Below are positions 25,666-33,102 of a stretch of 50,994 nt of DNA, in pieces. Each line of letters starts with the position of its first letter. Position 1 is the stretch's first letter. A model generated the notes under the pieces. The model did not search any database. It saw nothing but the letters and a program-made list of their open reading frames with translations, and was not told where the DNA came from. The translations under genes were made by a program, and so were the position numbers. The stretch is taken from NCBI GenBank assembly GCA_017480565.1, contig JAFVAL010000018.1, positions 1 to 50,994 of the forward strand, in the 5' to 3' direction. The stretch is from Lachnospiraceae bacterium. Its GTDB lineage: Bacteria; Bacillota; Clostridia; Lachnospirales; Lachnospiraceae.

Positions 25666-26400
25666 CTGGCTTACTGCGGAGATTTTGATCTGACCGGCCT
25701 TAGACGCCCGATGTCCTATTACAGAGAGATTGTATTCGGCCGCAGAACGTTCCCGTATATCGCGGTGCAAGACCCGGCACATTTCGGGGAATCGGTCTTG
25801 AAGACCTCGTGGACCTGGGATGACGATCTTTCCTCGTGGACTTGGCCGGGATACGAAGGGAAACCGATTCTTGTGGCTGTTTATTCCTCCGGTGCTTTTG
25901 CAGAGCTCTTCATCAACGGTCAGAGTCATGGAAGAAAGCCTGCCGGGGAAGCAGTCGGATATCGGACGGTGTTCGAGATCCCTTATGAATCAGGCGTTCT
26001 GTCCGCGATTTCTTACGATCACGAAGGACACGTCCTCGGAGAATATGCGATCGAAACCGCTGGTGCTTATCGTGGCCTTGTCATCGAAGAAGAACCTCTG
26101 CAAAGAGGGCACGATCAGGATGCATTTGTCGTTCTCAACATCCGCCTGACAGATGAACACGAACGCACCGTCCCATTTTCCGAAAAAACGCTGTATGCGG
26201 ATGTGTCCGGCGGCGCCGTCTCCATCGGTTTTGGTTCGGGTGATCCCAAACCGCGGTTTTCCTGCCAGGGAAGCAAAGCCGACACCCACTATGGTCAGGC
26301 GCAGTTGATTTTAAAGAAAGTCAGCGACGCTCCGGTCCAGGTGCGGATCCGCGATGAGGAAGGACATGAAACTGTCTGGACCAATGAAACGTCTTTATGA
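25666..26400 (+). pseudogene. C-terminal remnant of a GH2 beta-galactosidase-like glycosidase
   Basis: In frame from about 25666 the codons read LAYCGDFDLTG and then RRPMSYYREIVFG, the end of a GH2 catalytic domain. These are followed by the DUF4982-type domain (SSWTWPGYEGKPILVAVYSS, then AELFINGQSHGR) and a further beta-sandwich. The sugar-binding and catalytic domains, roughly 500 residues, are gone. The first available ATG (25711) has no ribosome site. The break is at the same point as that of the symporter remnant, so one deletion removed the 5' parts of both divergent genes and their shared promoter. Confidence 0.82.
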
Positions 26401-26446
26401 AATGTGCTTTCCATGAGAAATATATGAGATCAATACGAGGAGAACA

Positions 26447-26893
26447 ATGATGAATTCACCAATCATGACCTTTAAAGTCTATGCCAACCCAGAGGATTGC
26501 TCTGATATGATGTGCGCTTATGGCGGCGTCAGTTTTATCCCCTTTACCGCCACGGTAGAGTCGGATTTATTTACCGGAAAGACCCTGCCCGGCGCCTGCG
26601 ATGTCCAGGTGGAAAATCCCGCGGGAAGCCGCAATATGTGCGCAAAATATATGTTTTTAGGCACCGACAGCGCCGGCAACACCTGTCATCTGTTCGTCGA
26701 AAACAACGGATATCTGGCGGAAGTGATGCGCAATGATCCCTTCTTCCGCGCCTATCCGAAATTTATGACTGATTCACCGGTTCTCGGAGAATATTTAAGC
26801 CAACAGCGTTTCCGCTCGGAGGTTCAAGGCCGTGAATGGGGCGTGGAAATCCGCATCTACGATGTACTTCTGGAACAGGAAAACGCACAATAA
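26447..26893 (+). CDS. DUF3237-like protein
   Basis: A 148-residue soluble beta-barrel-type protein. FTGKTLPGACDVQ near 41-53, AKYMFLGTDSAGNTCHLFVE and the ending GVEIRIYDVL match the pattern of DUF3237 proteins, whose function is not established. There is no signal peptide and no obvious catalytic site. It starts 46 bases after the GH2 remnant and may have been its operon partner; the sequence between contains GAGGAGAAC before the ATG, a good ribosome site. It ends at a strong bidirectional terminator. Confidence 0.65.
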   Translation: MMNSPIMTFKVYANPEDCSDMMCAYGGVSFIPFTATVESDLFTGKTLPGACDVQVENPAGSRNMCAKYMFLGTDSAGNTCHLFVENNGYLAEVMRNDPFFRAYPKFMTDSPVLGEYLSQQRFRSEVQGREWGVEIRIYDVLLEQENAQ

Positions 26894-26900
26894 TACGAAA

Positions 26901-26936
26901 AGCAAAAACGAGGCTCATTTGAGCCTCGTTTTTGCT
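26901..26936. terminator. Bidirectional terminator
   Basis: 16-bp stem AGCAAAAACGAGGCTC / GAGCCTCGTTTTTGCT with the loop ATTT and T-runs on both strands. It lies between the DUF3237-like gene and the convergent small gene, whose stop codon it contains. Confidence 0.88.
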
Positions 26937-27115
26937 AGCAGTTCATCGAGCAGCTTCGCGCTCTTTGCACAGTCTTTGATGTTTTGTCCGAAGAACTCGG
27001 TGGCCTGTTTTTCGGTTACGGTTTTCTCCGAAGCGGTTCCCGCCACCGTATACTTGTACGTGACATGCTCCAGGTTCCCGATCTCCGCGATCAGTACGTA
27101 AGAGATGCCTTCCAT
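26915..27115 (-). CDS. Small hypothetical protein (66 residues)
   Basis: A 66-residue soluble protein with three predicted strands (SYVLIAEIGN, VTYKYTVAG) and a C-terminal helix (QATEFFGQNIKDCAKSAKLL). The layout recalls the DUF6514 type of small clostridial proteins, which is a weak impression. GAGGAG lies directly before the ATG and AAGGA a little further up. A 12-bp palindrome TCTATGCATAGA (27154-27165) lies about 40 bases upstream. It is separated from the PARG gene by a terminator, so it is probably its own unit. Confidence 0.5.
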   Translation of the reverse strand: MEGISYVLIAEIGNLEHVTYKYTVAGTASEKTVTEKQATEFFGQNIKDCAKSAKLLDELLAKTRLK

Positions 27116-27168
27116 CTCCTCTTCGATCCTTTCCTGTAGGATGATGCACCCATTCTATGCATAGATGC

Positions 27169-27200
27169 AGAAAAACCGCGTTTCGTTACACGGTTTTTCT
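27169..27200 (-). terminator. Terminator of the AAA/PARG unit
   Basis: AGAAAAACCG / CGGTTTTTCT stem with a short loop; the minus strand ends in TTTTTCT. It lies 21 bases after the PARG stop. Confidence 0.8.
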
Positions 27201-27221
27201 AAAAGTTGAGAAATTATTTTC

Positions 27222-28058
27222 TTATGATGCAAATGTCTCCGCAAACACTTTGTAATTCTCGGTATCCCACCTGCTGCAGTAAACCGCAAATTCAACCGTC
27301 TCGAAGTACTCCTTGTACTCTTCCACGACCTGCTTTGCCGCACGCGCAACAACCTTCGGCGAATTCTTAAATGCGCCGCACCCAAAGGCGCCGAGAATCA
27401 CCACGTCCACGCCGTTCTTCGCCGCAATCTCTAACATTCTGCGAAACCGTTTTACGTGCAATGCATACAAATCATCATCCGAGATCTCCACCTTCACCGA
27501 CCCGTCCTCCGGGTTAAACGGATTTGTCGGACGCTCCCTCAAATTCGGCGCGGCGCACGTCAGCACATCCGCCTCATACCACGCTTGCGTCGGCATCAGC
27601 TGCGGGTAGGTCGTATCCGTCTTGATCACAAGCACGCCCGGCGTGTAAATGCAGTCGTCATTGTGCAGCGGATCCATCATCAAGCGGTGCGGCCGATAAA
27701 ACTTCTCCCACATCTCCCGCACATTCAGGCACGGATACAAAGTTGAGATCCGGCAAAGCGCCTCCTCCTGCGCACTCGCACCGCGCACAACACCGCCGCC
27801 CGGGTTCGACGCAGATGCGAAATTATGCACTAACACCTTCTTGCCGTAATACGCCCGCGCGGCCTCAAAACTCCTCTTCTTCGAGACAAATACCTTCGCA
27901 GGTTTCTCTCTCTTTAAAAGTGCCCCGGCGATCTCCTCGCCCTCTTTGTAAAACTGCTGCGCAGCCACCGAATTCTCGATCGCATCGATCAGCTTCTTCT
28001 CGGTCTCGCACAGATACATGGTATCGTCAAATACTTCTACATTTTCTTCTCTGGACAT
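27222..28058 (-). CDS. Bacterial-type poly(ADP-ribose) glycohydrolase (macrodomain, TIGR02452-like)
   Basis: A 278-residue macrodomain enzyme. The PARG signature is present: GGG at 87-89 and QEE at 97-99 in NPGGGVVRGASAQEEA; the two glutamates bind and hydrolyse the ribose-ribose link. The ADP-ribose loop VILGAFGCGAFKN follows near 220. Such enzymes remove ADP-ribose chains or marks from proteins or nucleic acids. No ADP-ribosyltransferase is nearby. AAGGAG six bases before the ATG and only 17 bases from the AAA gene stop imply one operon with the ATPase at 28076-29515. A role in stress or phage response is inference from the pairing. Confidence 0.85.
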   Translation of the reverse strand: MSREENVEVFDDTMYLCETEKKLIDAIENSVAAQQFYKEGEEIAGALLKREKPAKVFVSKKRSFEAARAYYGKKVLVHNFASASNPGGGVVRGASAQEEALCRISTLYPCLNVREMWEKFYRPHRLMMDPLHNDDCIYTPGVLVIKTDTTYPQLMPTQAWYEADVLTCAAPNLRERPTNPFNPEDGSVKVEISDDDLYALHVKRFRRMLEIAAKNGVDVVILGAFGCGAFKNSPKVVARAAKQVVEEYKEYFETVEFAVYCSRWDTENYKVFAETFAS

Positions 28059-28075
28059 AGACTTCTCCTTGTTGA

Positions 28076-29515
28076 TTATTCATGAAACAGATCATCCAAA
28101 ATCACTTGGCTTCCAGCCAATCCGCTATACATATTTTTCTTGACGCCATAGGTCGTAATCATAGTAATCTGCAGCGTTTTTTTGTTGTTTGTAAATCTTC
28201 GGAACGTTTCCAGCTTGTTTCGCAGCACCATATCGTAGGCCTTGTCAATTACGAATTCATTGATGGAATACTTCATCTCACAAATATTGATCACATGGTC
28301 CCTTCTCTCGATCAACAGATCAATCTGTGCGCCAGAAATTCCTAGCTCTTCATCTCCCCGGGTATACCATATCGATTCCTCTGTCAAGACCCCGGAAATG
28401 CCAAGCTTATGCTTAATCTGTGGAATATGGTCTTTGCATAGCTGTTCAAAAACAAGTCCGGCCCATGCACGCCTCGTCGGATTATCTGTGGAATTACTCC
28501 AGAAATGTTCATCTCTTCCGTAATGGTCTTTGACATAGCGAAGATAAAAAGCAGAGTAATAATCTGATAATTGATATAACATATTTTTCTTTTCTTTTCC
28601 GTAAAACCCTGACACCCGTATGAAGCCTGATGCCAAAAGATTGTTCAGCACCTTGGTCAATGTTCCATTGGAGCCAAGACCAGTCTTTTGAACGATTTCA
28701 TTCCTCGTAAGTCCACTGGTTTTCCCCGCAAGGGCTTCCACCACTTTGATATAGTTCTCGCTGTTTGTGAAAAGCGTTCTGTAAAGATGCTCGAACTCAT
28801 CCCACAGCTCTCCTTTCTTCTTAAAAAACAGTCGATCAATATTCTGGTTTAGAGAATAGCGGTTATTTAACAAACTTAAATAGTAGGGGATTCCTCCCAT
28901 AATCATGTAACATTCTGCGATCTCATACCTTGACCACATAATGTCTCTTGATCTCAAATACTGTTCAACTTCATGAAGCTTAAATGGCTCCAGATATAAT
29001 CTACATGTTTGCCTGTTGAACAATCCGCCCTTATTCTCGGAAAGGTTTTCTACCATCCATGACGTTGCAGAGCCACAAACGATGAAAACCAGATTTTTTC
29101 TGGCAGAAGCCCAATTGTTCCAAAACCACTCAAATGCAGGAAGAAATCCCGACTTCCTGGTATCAAGCCAGGGCATCTCATCGAAGAAAACCACCTGTTT
29201 CTCCTCCAGTGGTTTTTCCTCCAGGTAATCTCTAAGTGCATCAAATGCCTCGACCCAATCTCTTGGGGCTTCCAAATGAATACCCGATTGACGTTTTAAT
29301 TCTGTTGTGAAATTCCTCAGTTGATACTCTTTATCCTGATCATATGCGCCGGTCACTTTAAAGGCGAATCGGTTGTCGAAAAATTCATTGATCAAATACG
29401 TCTTTCCAACCCTTCGTCTTCCATATACGACAATTAACTGAGCAGAATCCTCGTTCATACAATCGCTCAGCCGCTCACATTCATATGTCCTTCCTATTAT
29501 AGTTTTACTATCCAT
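28076..29515 (-). CDS. AAA ATPase with C-terminal DUF234 PD-(D/E)XK-like domain
   Basis: A 479-residue protein of the archaeal-type ATPase family (PF01637). Walker A is GRRRVGKT (32-39), Walker B QVVFFDE (107-113) and a sensor CGSATSW (147-153). Residues about 245-330 form a winged-helix region (GLTRNEIVQKTGLGSNGTL). The C-terminal DUF234 part shows Asp399 in GAQIDLLIE and Glu413-Met-Lys415 in ICEMKYS, the PD-(D/E)XK nuclease pattern. The ATG at 29515, with AAGGAG and AAGG upstream, is preferred over a 52-codon extension that would run through the promoter hairpin. Family members are common, often mobile and of unknown role. It is the first gene of a unit with the PARG gene. Confidence 0.83.
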   Translation of the reverse strand: MDSKTIIGRTYECERLSDCMNEDSAQLIVVYGRRRVGKTYLINEFFDNRFAFKVTGAYDQDKEYQLRNFTTELKRQSGIHLEAPRDWVEAFDALRDYLEEKPLEEKQVVFFDEMPWLDTRKSGFLPAFEWFWNNWASARKNLVFIVCGSATSWMVENLSENKGGLFNRQTCRLYLEPFKLHEVEQYLRSRDIMWSRYEIAECYMIMGGIPYYLSLLNNRYSLNQNIDRLFFKKKGELWDEFEHLYRTLFTNSENYIKVVEALAGKTSGLTRNEIVQKTGLGSNGTLTKVLNNLLASGFIRVSGFYGKEKKNMLYQLSDYYSAFYLRYVKDHYGRDEHFWSNSTDNPTRRAWAGLVFEQLCKDHIPQIKHKLGISGVLTEESIWYTRGDEELGISGAQIDLLIERRDHVINICEMKYSINEFVIDKAYDMVLRNKLETFRRFTNNKKTLQITMITTYGVKKNMYSGLAGSQVILDDLFHE

Positions 29516-29541
29516 ATATACCTTTTCTCCTTCTATGCAGA

Positions 29542-29596
29542 AAAATAGCCGGCCAAATCCTCTATTTATTATATAGTTTTGGCCAGCTATTTTCAA
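29542..29596 (-). promoter_or_regulatory. Promoter nested in an inverted repeat before the AAA/PARG operon
   Basis: Arms of 16 bases (29542-29557 and 29578-29593, one mismatch) flank a 20-base loop. On the minus strand TTGAAA (29596-29591), 17 bases and TATAAT (29573-29568) form a near-perfect promoter across the repeat. Read-through RNA would fold it into a hairpin followed by TTTTTC, a terminator. The arms match those of the hairpin at 29710-29760. Confidence 0.75.
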
Positions 29597-29709
29597 GCCT
29601 ATATTCTTAGAAGTACTTTTTGAATATGATAGTTCTCTTCTGATCACTAATTGTACGATTTCGGATTGCACAATTTGTACCGCAGACCTTTCGTTTCCGA
29701 GATACGCAA

Positions 29710-29760
29710 AAAATAGTCGGCCAAATCTCCCTTTTCACAGGACTTTTGGCCAACTATTTT
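29710..29760 (-). terminator. Terminator of the arc operon, twin of the AAA promoter hairpin
   Basis: AAAATAGTCGGCCAAA (29710-29725) pairs with TTTGGCCAACTATTTT (29745-29760), with one C/A mismatch. It lies three bases past the arcC stop and is followed on the minus strand by TTTTTTG. Arm sequence and mismatch position equal those of the repeat at 29542-29593, but the loop differs. Confidence 0.8.
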
Positions 29761-29763
29761 CAT

Positions 29764-30708
29764 TTACGCAAATGTAATCGTCGTTCCTGCAGTTCCCTGC
29801 AGCGCCTCGACTGCCTTGTCTAGCGACGTGATAATCGCCTTCTTGTTCGGGTATTTGCGGACAAATCGCATCGCCGCCTCGACCTTCGGCAGCATGCTGC
29901 CTCTGGCAAATTGTCCCTCCTCGATGTAGCGTGCCGCATCTTCCAGAGAAAGATGATCCAGATTCACCTGGTTCGGCTTCTTATAGTTGATTGCAACCTT
30001 CTCGACTTCCGTGAGGATCATCAAGACATCTGCGTCCACGCCTTCCGCGAGCAGCTCCGCGCCAAAATCCTTATCGATCACAGCTGCCACGCCTTCTAAC
30101 TGTCCGTTGTTCTTCTGAATCACCGGGATGCCGCCGCCACCGACAGAGATGGTGATCGTCGTCGGCCACAGGGTGCGGATCGCGTCGATCTCCACGATCT
30201 GACGCGGCTTCGGGGAAGGCACCACGCGCCGCCAGCCTCTGCCGGCGTCCTCGCGCATTACATAGCCCTTCTCTTCCGTGAGGCGCTTCGCCTCTTCCTC
30301 GGTGTAAAACTTGCCGATCGGTTTGGTCGGATCCTTAAAGGCTGGATCTTTCTTTTCCACGACCATCTGTGTCACGATCGAAACCACCGGAATATTGCGG
30401 TTTCTCCTATTCAGCGCGTACTTTAGACTCTCCTGAATGTGATAGCCGATGTAGCCCTGCGACATCGCGCCGCACACATCAAAAGGCATCGGCGGCGTTA
30501 CTTCCTTGGAAGTCTCGTAGGAAAGCAAAATCCGTCCGACCTGCGGTCCATTTCCGTGAACGATTCCGATCTCATAGCCCATGCAAGAAATGTCTGCGAT
30601 CTTTTCGCAGGTCTTTCTGACAACCTTCAGCTGAGATTCCGCCGTCGCGTCGCTGTCAGAAGCCTGCAATGCATTTCCGCCCAGCGCAATAACAATTCTC
30701 TCTGCCAT
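29764..30708 (-). CDS. arcC: Carbamate kinase
   Basis: A 314-residue amino acid kinase-fold enzyme that makes ATP from carbamoyl phosphate and ADP, the last step of the arginine deiminase pathway. Seen are IALGGNALQ at the start, VHGNGPQVG, the segment VPSPKPRQIVEID, the GGGGIPV loop and RGSMLPKVEAA near the end, all typical. Full length. It is the third gene of arcABC on the minus strand, 24 bases after arcB, and ends at the terminator 29710-29760. Confidence 0.95.
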   Translation of the reverse strand: MAERIVIALGGNALQASDSDATAESQLKVVRKTCEKIADISCMGYEIGIVHGNGPQVGRILLSYETSKEVTPPMPFDVCGAMSQGYIGYHIQESLKYALNRRNRNIPVVSIVTQMVVEKKDPAFKDPTKPIGKFYTEEEAKRLTEEKGYVMREDAGRGWRRVVPSPKPRQIVEIDAIRTLWPTTITISVGGGGIPVIQKNNGQLEGVAAVIDKDFGAELLAEGVDADVLMILTEVEKVAINYKKPNQVNLDHLSLEDAARYIEEGQFARGSMLPKVEAAMRFVRKYPNKKAIITSLDKAVEALQGTAGTTITFA

Positions 30709-30732
30709 TTCTGCTCACTTCCTCTTACGGCC

Positions 30733-31728
30733 TTACGCGATTGTTGCAACCACCACAGCCTTGATCGTGTGCAGGCGATTCTCCGCCTCGTCAAAGACAA
30801 CGGAGTTCTTCCCAAGGAAGACCTCATCCGTCACCTCGCGGATGTCATACCCAAGCTCCATCTGCTGCGCAGCCATCGTCGTGTTAAAATCATGGAAAGA
30901 AGGCAGGCAATGCATGAAAATGCACTCCGGGTTGCCGGTCTTTGCCATGAGCTCGCCAGTCACCTTAAACGGTGTCAGCAAGCGCACTCTCTCCGGGATC
31001 TGATCCTCCTCACCCATCGATGCCCAGATGTCGGTATAAATGACGTCAGCCCCGGCAATGGCTGCCACATCACTCGTCACGGTCAGCTTCGCGCCGGTCT
31101 CATTTGCAACAGCTTCCGCACGCTCCTTCACAGAAGGATCTACCTGATCACAAAGCTCCTGCGGCCCGTAAGCCACAAATTCCATGCCCATCTTTGCGCA
31201 GCCATACATCCATGCATAAGCCATGTTGTTGCGGACATCGCCGACAAAGACAACTTTCACTTTATTAAGCGGCTTCGCCACATGCTCTTCGATCGTCATC
31301 AGATCTGCCAAAATCTGCGTCGGATGATCCACGTCGGTCAGGCCGTTCCACACCGGAACGCCGGAATACTTCGCCAGCGCTTCCACGATCTCCTGCTTGT
31401 AGCCGCGGTACTCGATGCCATCATAGAGTCTGCCAAGCACCTTTGCGGTGTCCGCGATGCTCTCCTTCTTGCCCATCTGCGAGCTCTTGCTGTCCAGGAA
31501 CGTTACGCCTGCGCCTTCATCCATCGCCGCCACTTCAAACGAGCAGCGCGTGCGGGTGGAGGTCTTTTCAAAGAGCAGAACGATGTTCTTGCCCGTCAGC
31601 ACCTTGTCCGTAAGCCCCAGTCTCTTCTTCGCCTTCAGATCGTGTGCCAGATCCAGCATGTAGCGGATCTCCGCCGGGGTAAAATCCATGAGTGTCAGAA
31701 AACTTCTTCCTTTCAGATTTACAGCCAT
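30733..31728 (-). CDS. arcB: Ornithine carbamoyltransferase, catabolic
   Basis: A 331-residue enzyme that splits citrulline with phosphate into ornithine and carbamoyl phosphate in this context. Carbamoyl-phosphate site STRTR at 57-61, HPTQ at 135-138 and the ornithine-binding HCLP at 273-276 are all intact. Full length for the family. AGAGAGG precedes the ATG. It lies between arcA and arcC, which marks it as the catabolic rather than biosynthetic enzyme. Confidence 0.95.
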   Translation of the reverse strand: MAVNLKGRSFLTLMDFTPAEIRYMLDLAHDLKAKKRLGLTDKVLTGKNIVLLFEKTSTRTRCSFEVAAMDEGAGVTFLDSKSSQMGKKESIADTAKVLGRLYDGIEYRGYKQEIVEALAKYSGVPVWNGLTDVDHPTQILADLMTIEEHVAKPLNKVKVVFVGDVRNNMAYAWMYGCAKMGMEFVAYGPQELCDQVDPSVKERAEAVANETGAKLTVTSDVAAIAGADVIYTDIWASMGEEDQIPERVRLLTPFKVTGELMAKTGNPECIFMHCLPSFHDFNTTMAAQQMELGYDIREVTDEVFLGKNSVVFDEAENRLHTIKAVVVATIA

Positions 31729-31774
31729 AGTAATAATCCTCTCTTATATCTTTGTCTATAAATTTAAGCCTTGC

Positions 31775-32995
31775 TTATAAATCGTCTCGATTCACCGGGC
31801 AGGACATGCAGCGCGGGCCGCCTCGTCCTCTGGAAAGCTCAGAGCTAGGAATCGTCAAAACCTCGATCCCGCGCTTCGTGAGCAAATCGTTGGTGACATT
31901 ATTTCTCTCGTACGTGATGACTCTGCCGGGTGCGATGCAAAGCGTGTTCGAGCCATCGTTCCACTGTTCACGCTGCGCGGCCATCACATCGTCTCCGCCG
32001 CAACGAATTAGCTCCACCGCCGGGAGCTTTAGCTCCTTCGCAAGCGCCTTTTGCAGCCGTTCGGTCATCGACCGCATCTTGATCTCGCCGCCACGGCCTA
32101 GCGTGAGCTGGAAGAGCTGCAGCGGTCCCTCGATCTCCGGATGGATCGTAAACTTATCATAATCCACCATCGTAAAGACCGTATCCAGATGCATAAATGC
32201 ACGCTTTTTCGGGATCTGGAAGACTAAAATCTCCTTAAAATCTGAGCCATGCAGTAGATTCTCCGCAAACCGCTCGATTCCGGCTGCGGACGTTCTCTCC
32301 GACAAACCGACACCGACCACTTCGTGGTTTAACACCAGAATGTCGCCGCCCTCTAAGCTGTACGGGTCGTTGTAATCGAACCACCGCTTCGTGCCTTCCG
32401 GCGCAAACTCCTTGTTGTATTCGTAAATGTATTTCAGAAGCAGACTCTCTCTGCGTCTGGTCGCTGTGCTCATGTGATGAATGGTGAGGCCATTTCCCAC
32501 ACAGGCGCCCTGATCCCTCGTGAAATACATGTTCGGCAGCGGATCCATGTAAAATGGATACGACGCGTCAATCCGTTCCGCAAGCGTCCTCGGCTTGTAA
32601 TCCGGCAAATCATCCTTTCGGATGCCGGCGATCACCTTCTCGCCAAGCGCTAACGGCTCCATCTCGCTCAGAAACGCACACACCGCCTCCTTCACGCTGG
32701 GCGAAGAAAACTGCACCTCATCAAGCATCTCCCGGATAAACTGAAGGCGGATCTTCGGATCCGCGATGGCCTTCGCAAATTCGTCCACATAGTAGACGAC
32801 TTCCACGCCGTTGTCCCTCAACGTCTTTGCAAATGTATCGTGCTCCTGCATCGCGACCTTCAGATAAGGAATGTCGTCAAAGAGAAGTCTTGCAAAATTA
32901 TCCGGGACAAGACCGTCCACCTCGCTGCCGATCCGGTGCAGCATGACTTTATTTAACTTACCGATCTCAGAATAATTGTGTACACCTTGTATCAT
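31775..32995 (-). CDS. arcA: Arginine deiminase
   Basis: A 406-residue enzyme that hydrolyses arginine to citrulline and ammonia. Active-site segments are all seen: TRDQGACVGNGLTIHHM, SLEGGDILVLN, MHLDTVFTMVD and the C-terminal catalytic cysteine Cys399 in CMSCP. It is the first gene of arcABC. No arcD antiporter or ArgR/ArcR regulator is in the window, so arginine-ornithine exchange must be encoded elsewhere. AAGGAA about ten bases upstream fits the ATG. The upstream 60 bases are AT-rich and contain a TGGTATCCT extended -10-like site on the minus strand, not certain. Confidence 0.96.
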   Translation of the reverse strand: MIQGVHNYSEIGKLNKVMLHRIGSEVDGLVPDNFARLLFDDIPYLKVAMQEHDTFAKTLRDNGVEVVYYVDEFAKAIADPKIRLQFIREMLDEVQFSSPSVKEAVCAFLSEMEPLALGEKVIAGIRKDDLPDYKPRTLAERIDASYPFYMDPLPNMYFTRDQGACVGNGLTIHHMSTATRRRESLLLKYIYEYNKEFAPEGTKRWFDYNDPYSLEGGDILVLNHEVVGVGLSERTSAAGIERFAENLLHGSDFKEILVFQIPKKRAFMHLDTVFTMVDYDKFTIHPEIEGPLQLFQLTLGRGGEIKMRSMTERLQKALAKELKLPAVELIRCGGDDVMAAQREQWNDGSNTLCIAPGRVITYERNNVTNDLLTKRGIEVLTIPSSELSRGRGGPRCMSCPVNRDDL

Positions 32996-33055
32996 AAACT
33001 TAAAGTTCCTTTTTCATATTCGCTTTCTTTAGGATACCACAAAAGGTGTTCTCTT

Positions 33056-33102
33056 AAAAGAGATAGCTTCGAAATCTTTTGGATTTCGAAGCTATCTCTT
33101 TT
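33056..33102 (-). terminator. Terminator of the SGNH esterase operon
   Basis: Perfect 21-bp stem (33056-33076 with 33082-33102) with TTTTG loop, overlapping the esterase stop codon; TTTT ends the stem on the minus strand. Confidence 0.82.

Noticed and set aside
29516-29671. 52-codon N-terminal extension of the AAA ATPase
   Set aside because: It would be translated from DNA upstream of and across the predicted promoter and inverted repeat; the ATG at 29515 has its own ribosome site and begins at the conserved part.
30439-31761. 440-codon open frame on the plus strand opposite arcB and arcC
   Set aside because: It is antisense to two clear enzymes, its composition is rich in His, Arg and Leu as expected from a shadow frame, and no ribosome site or family match is seen.
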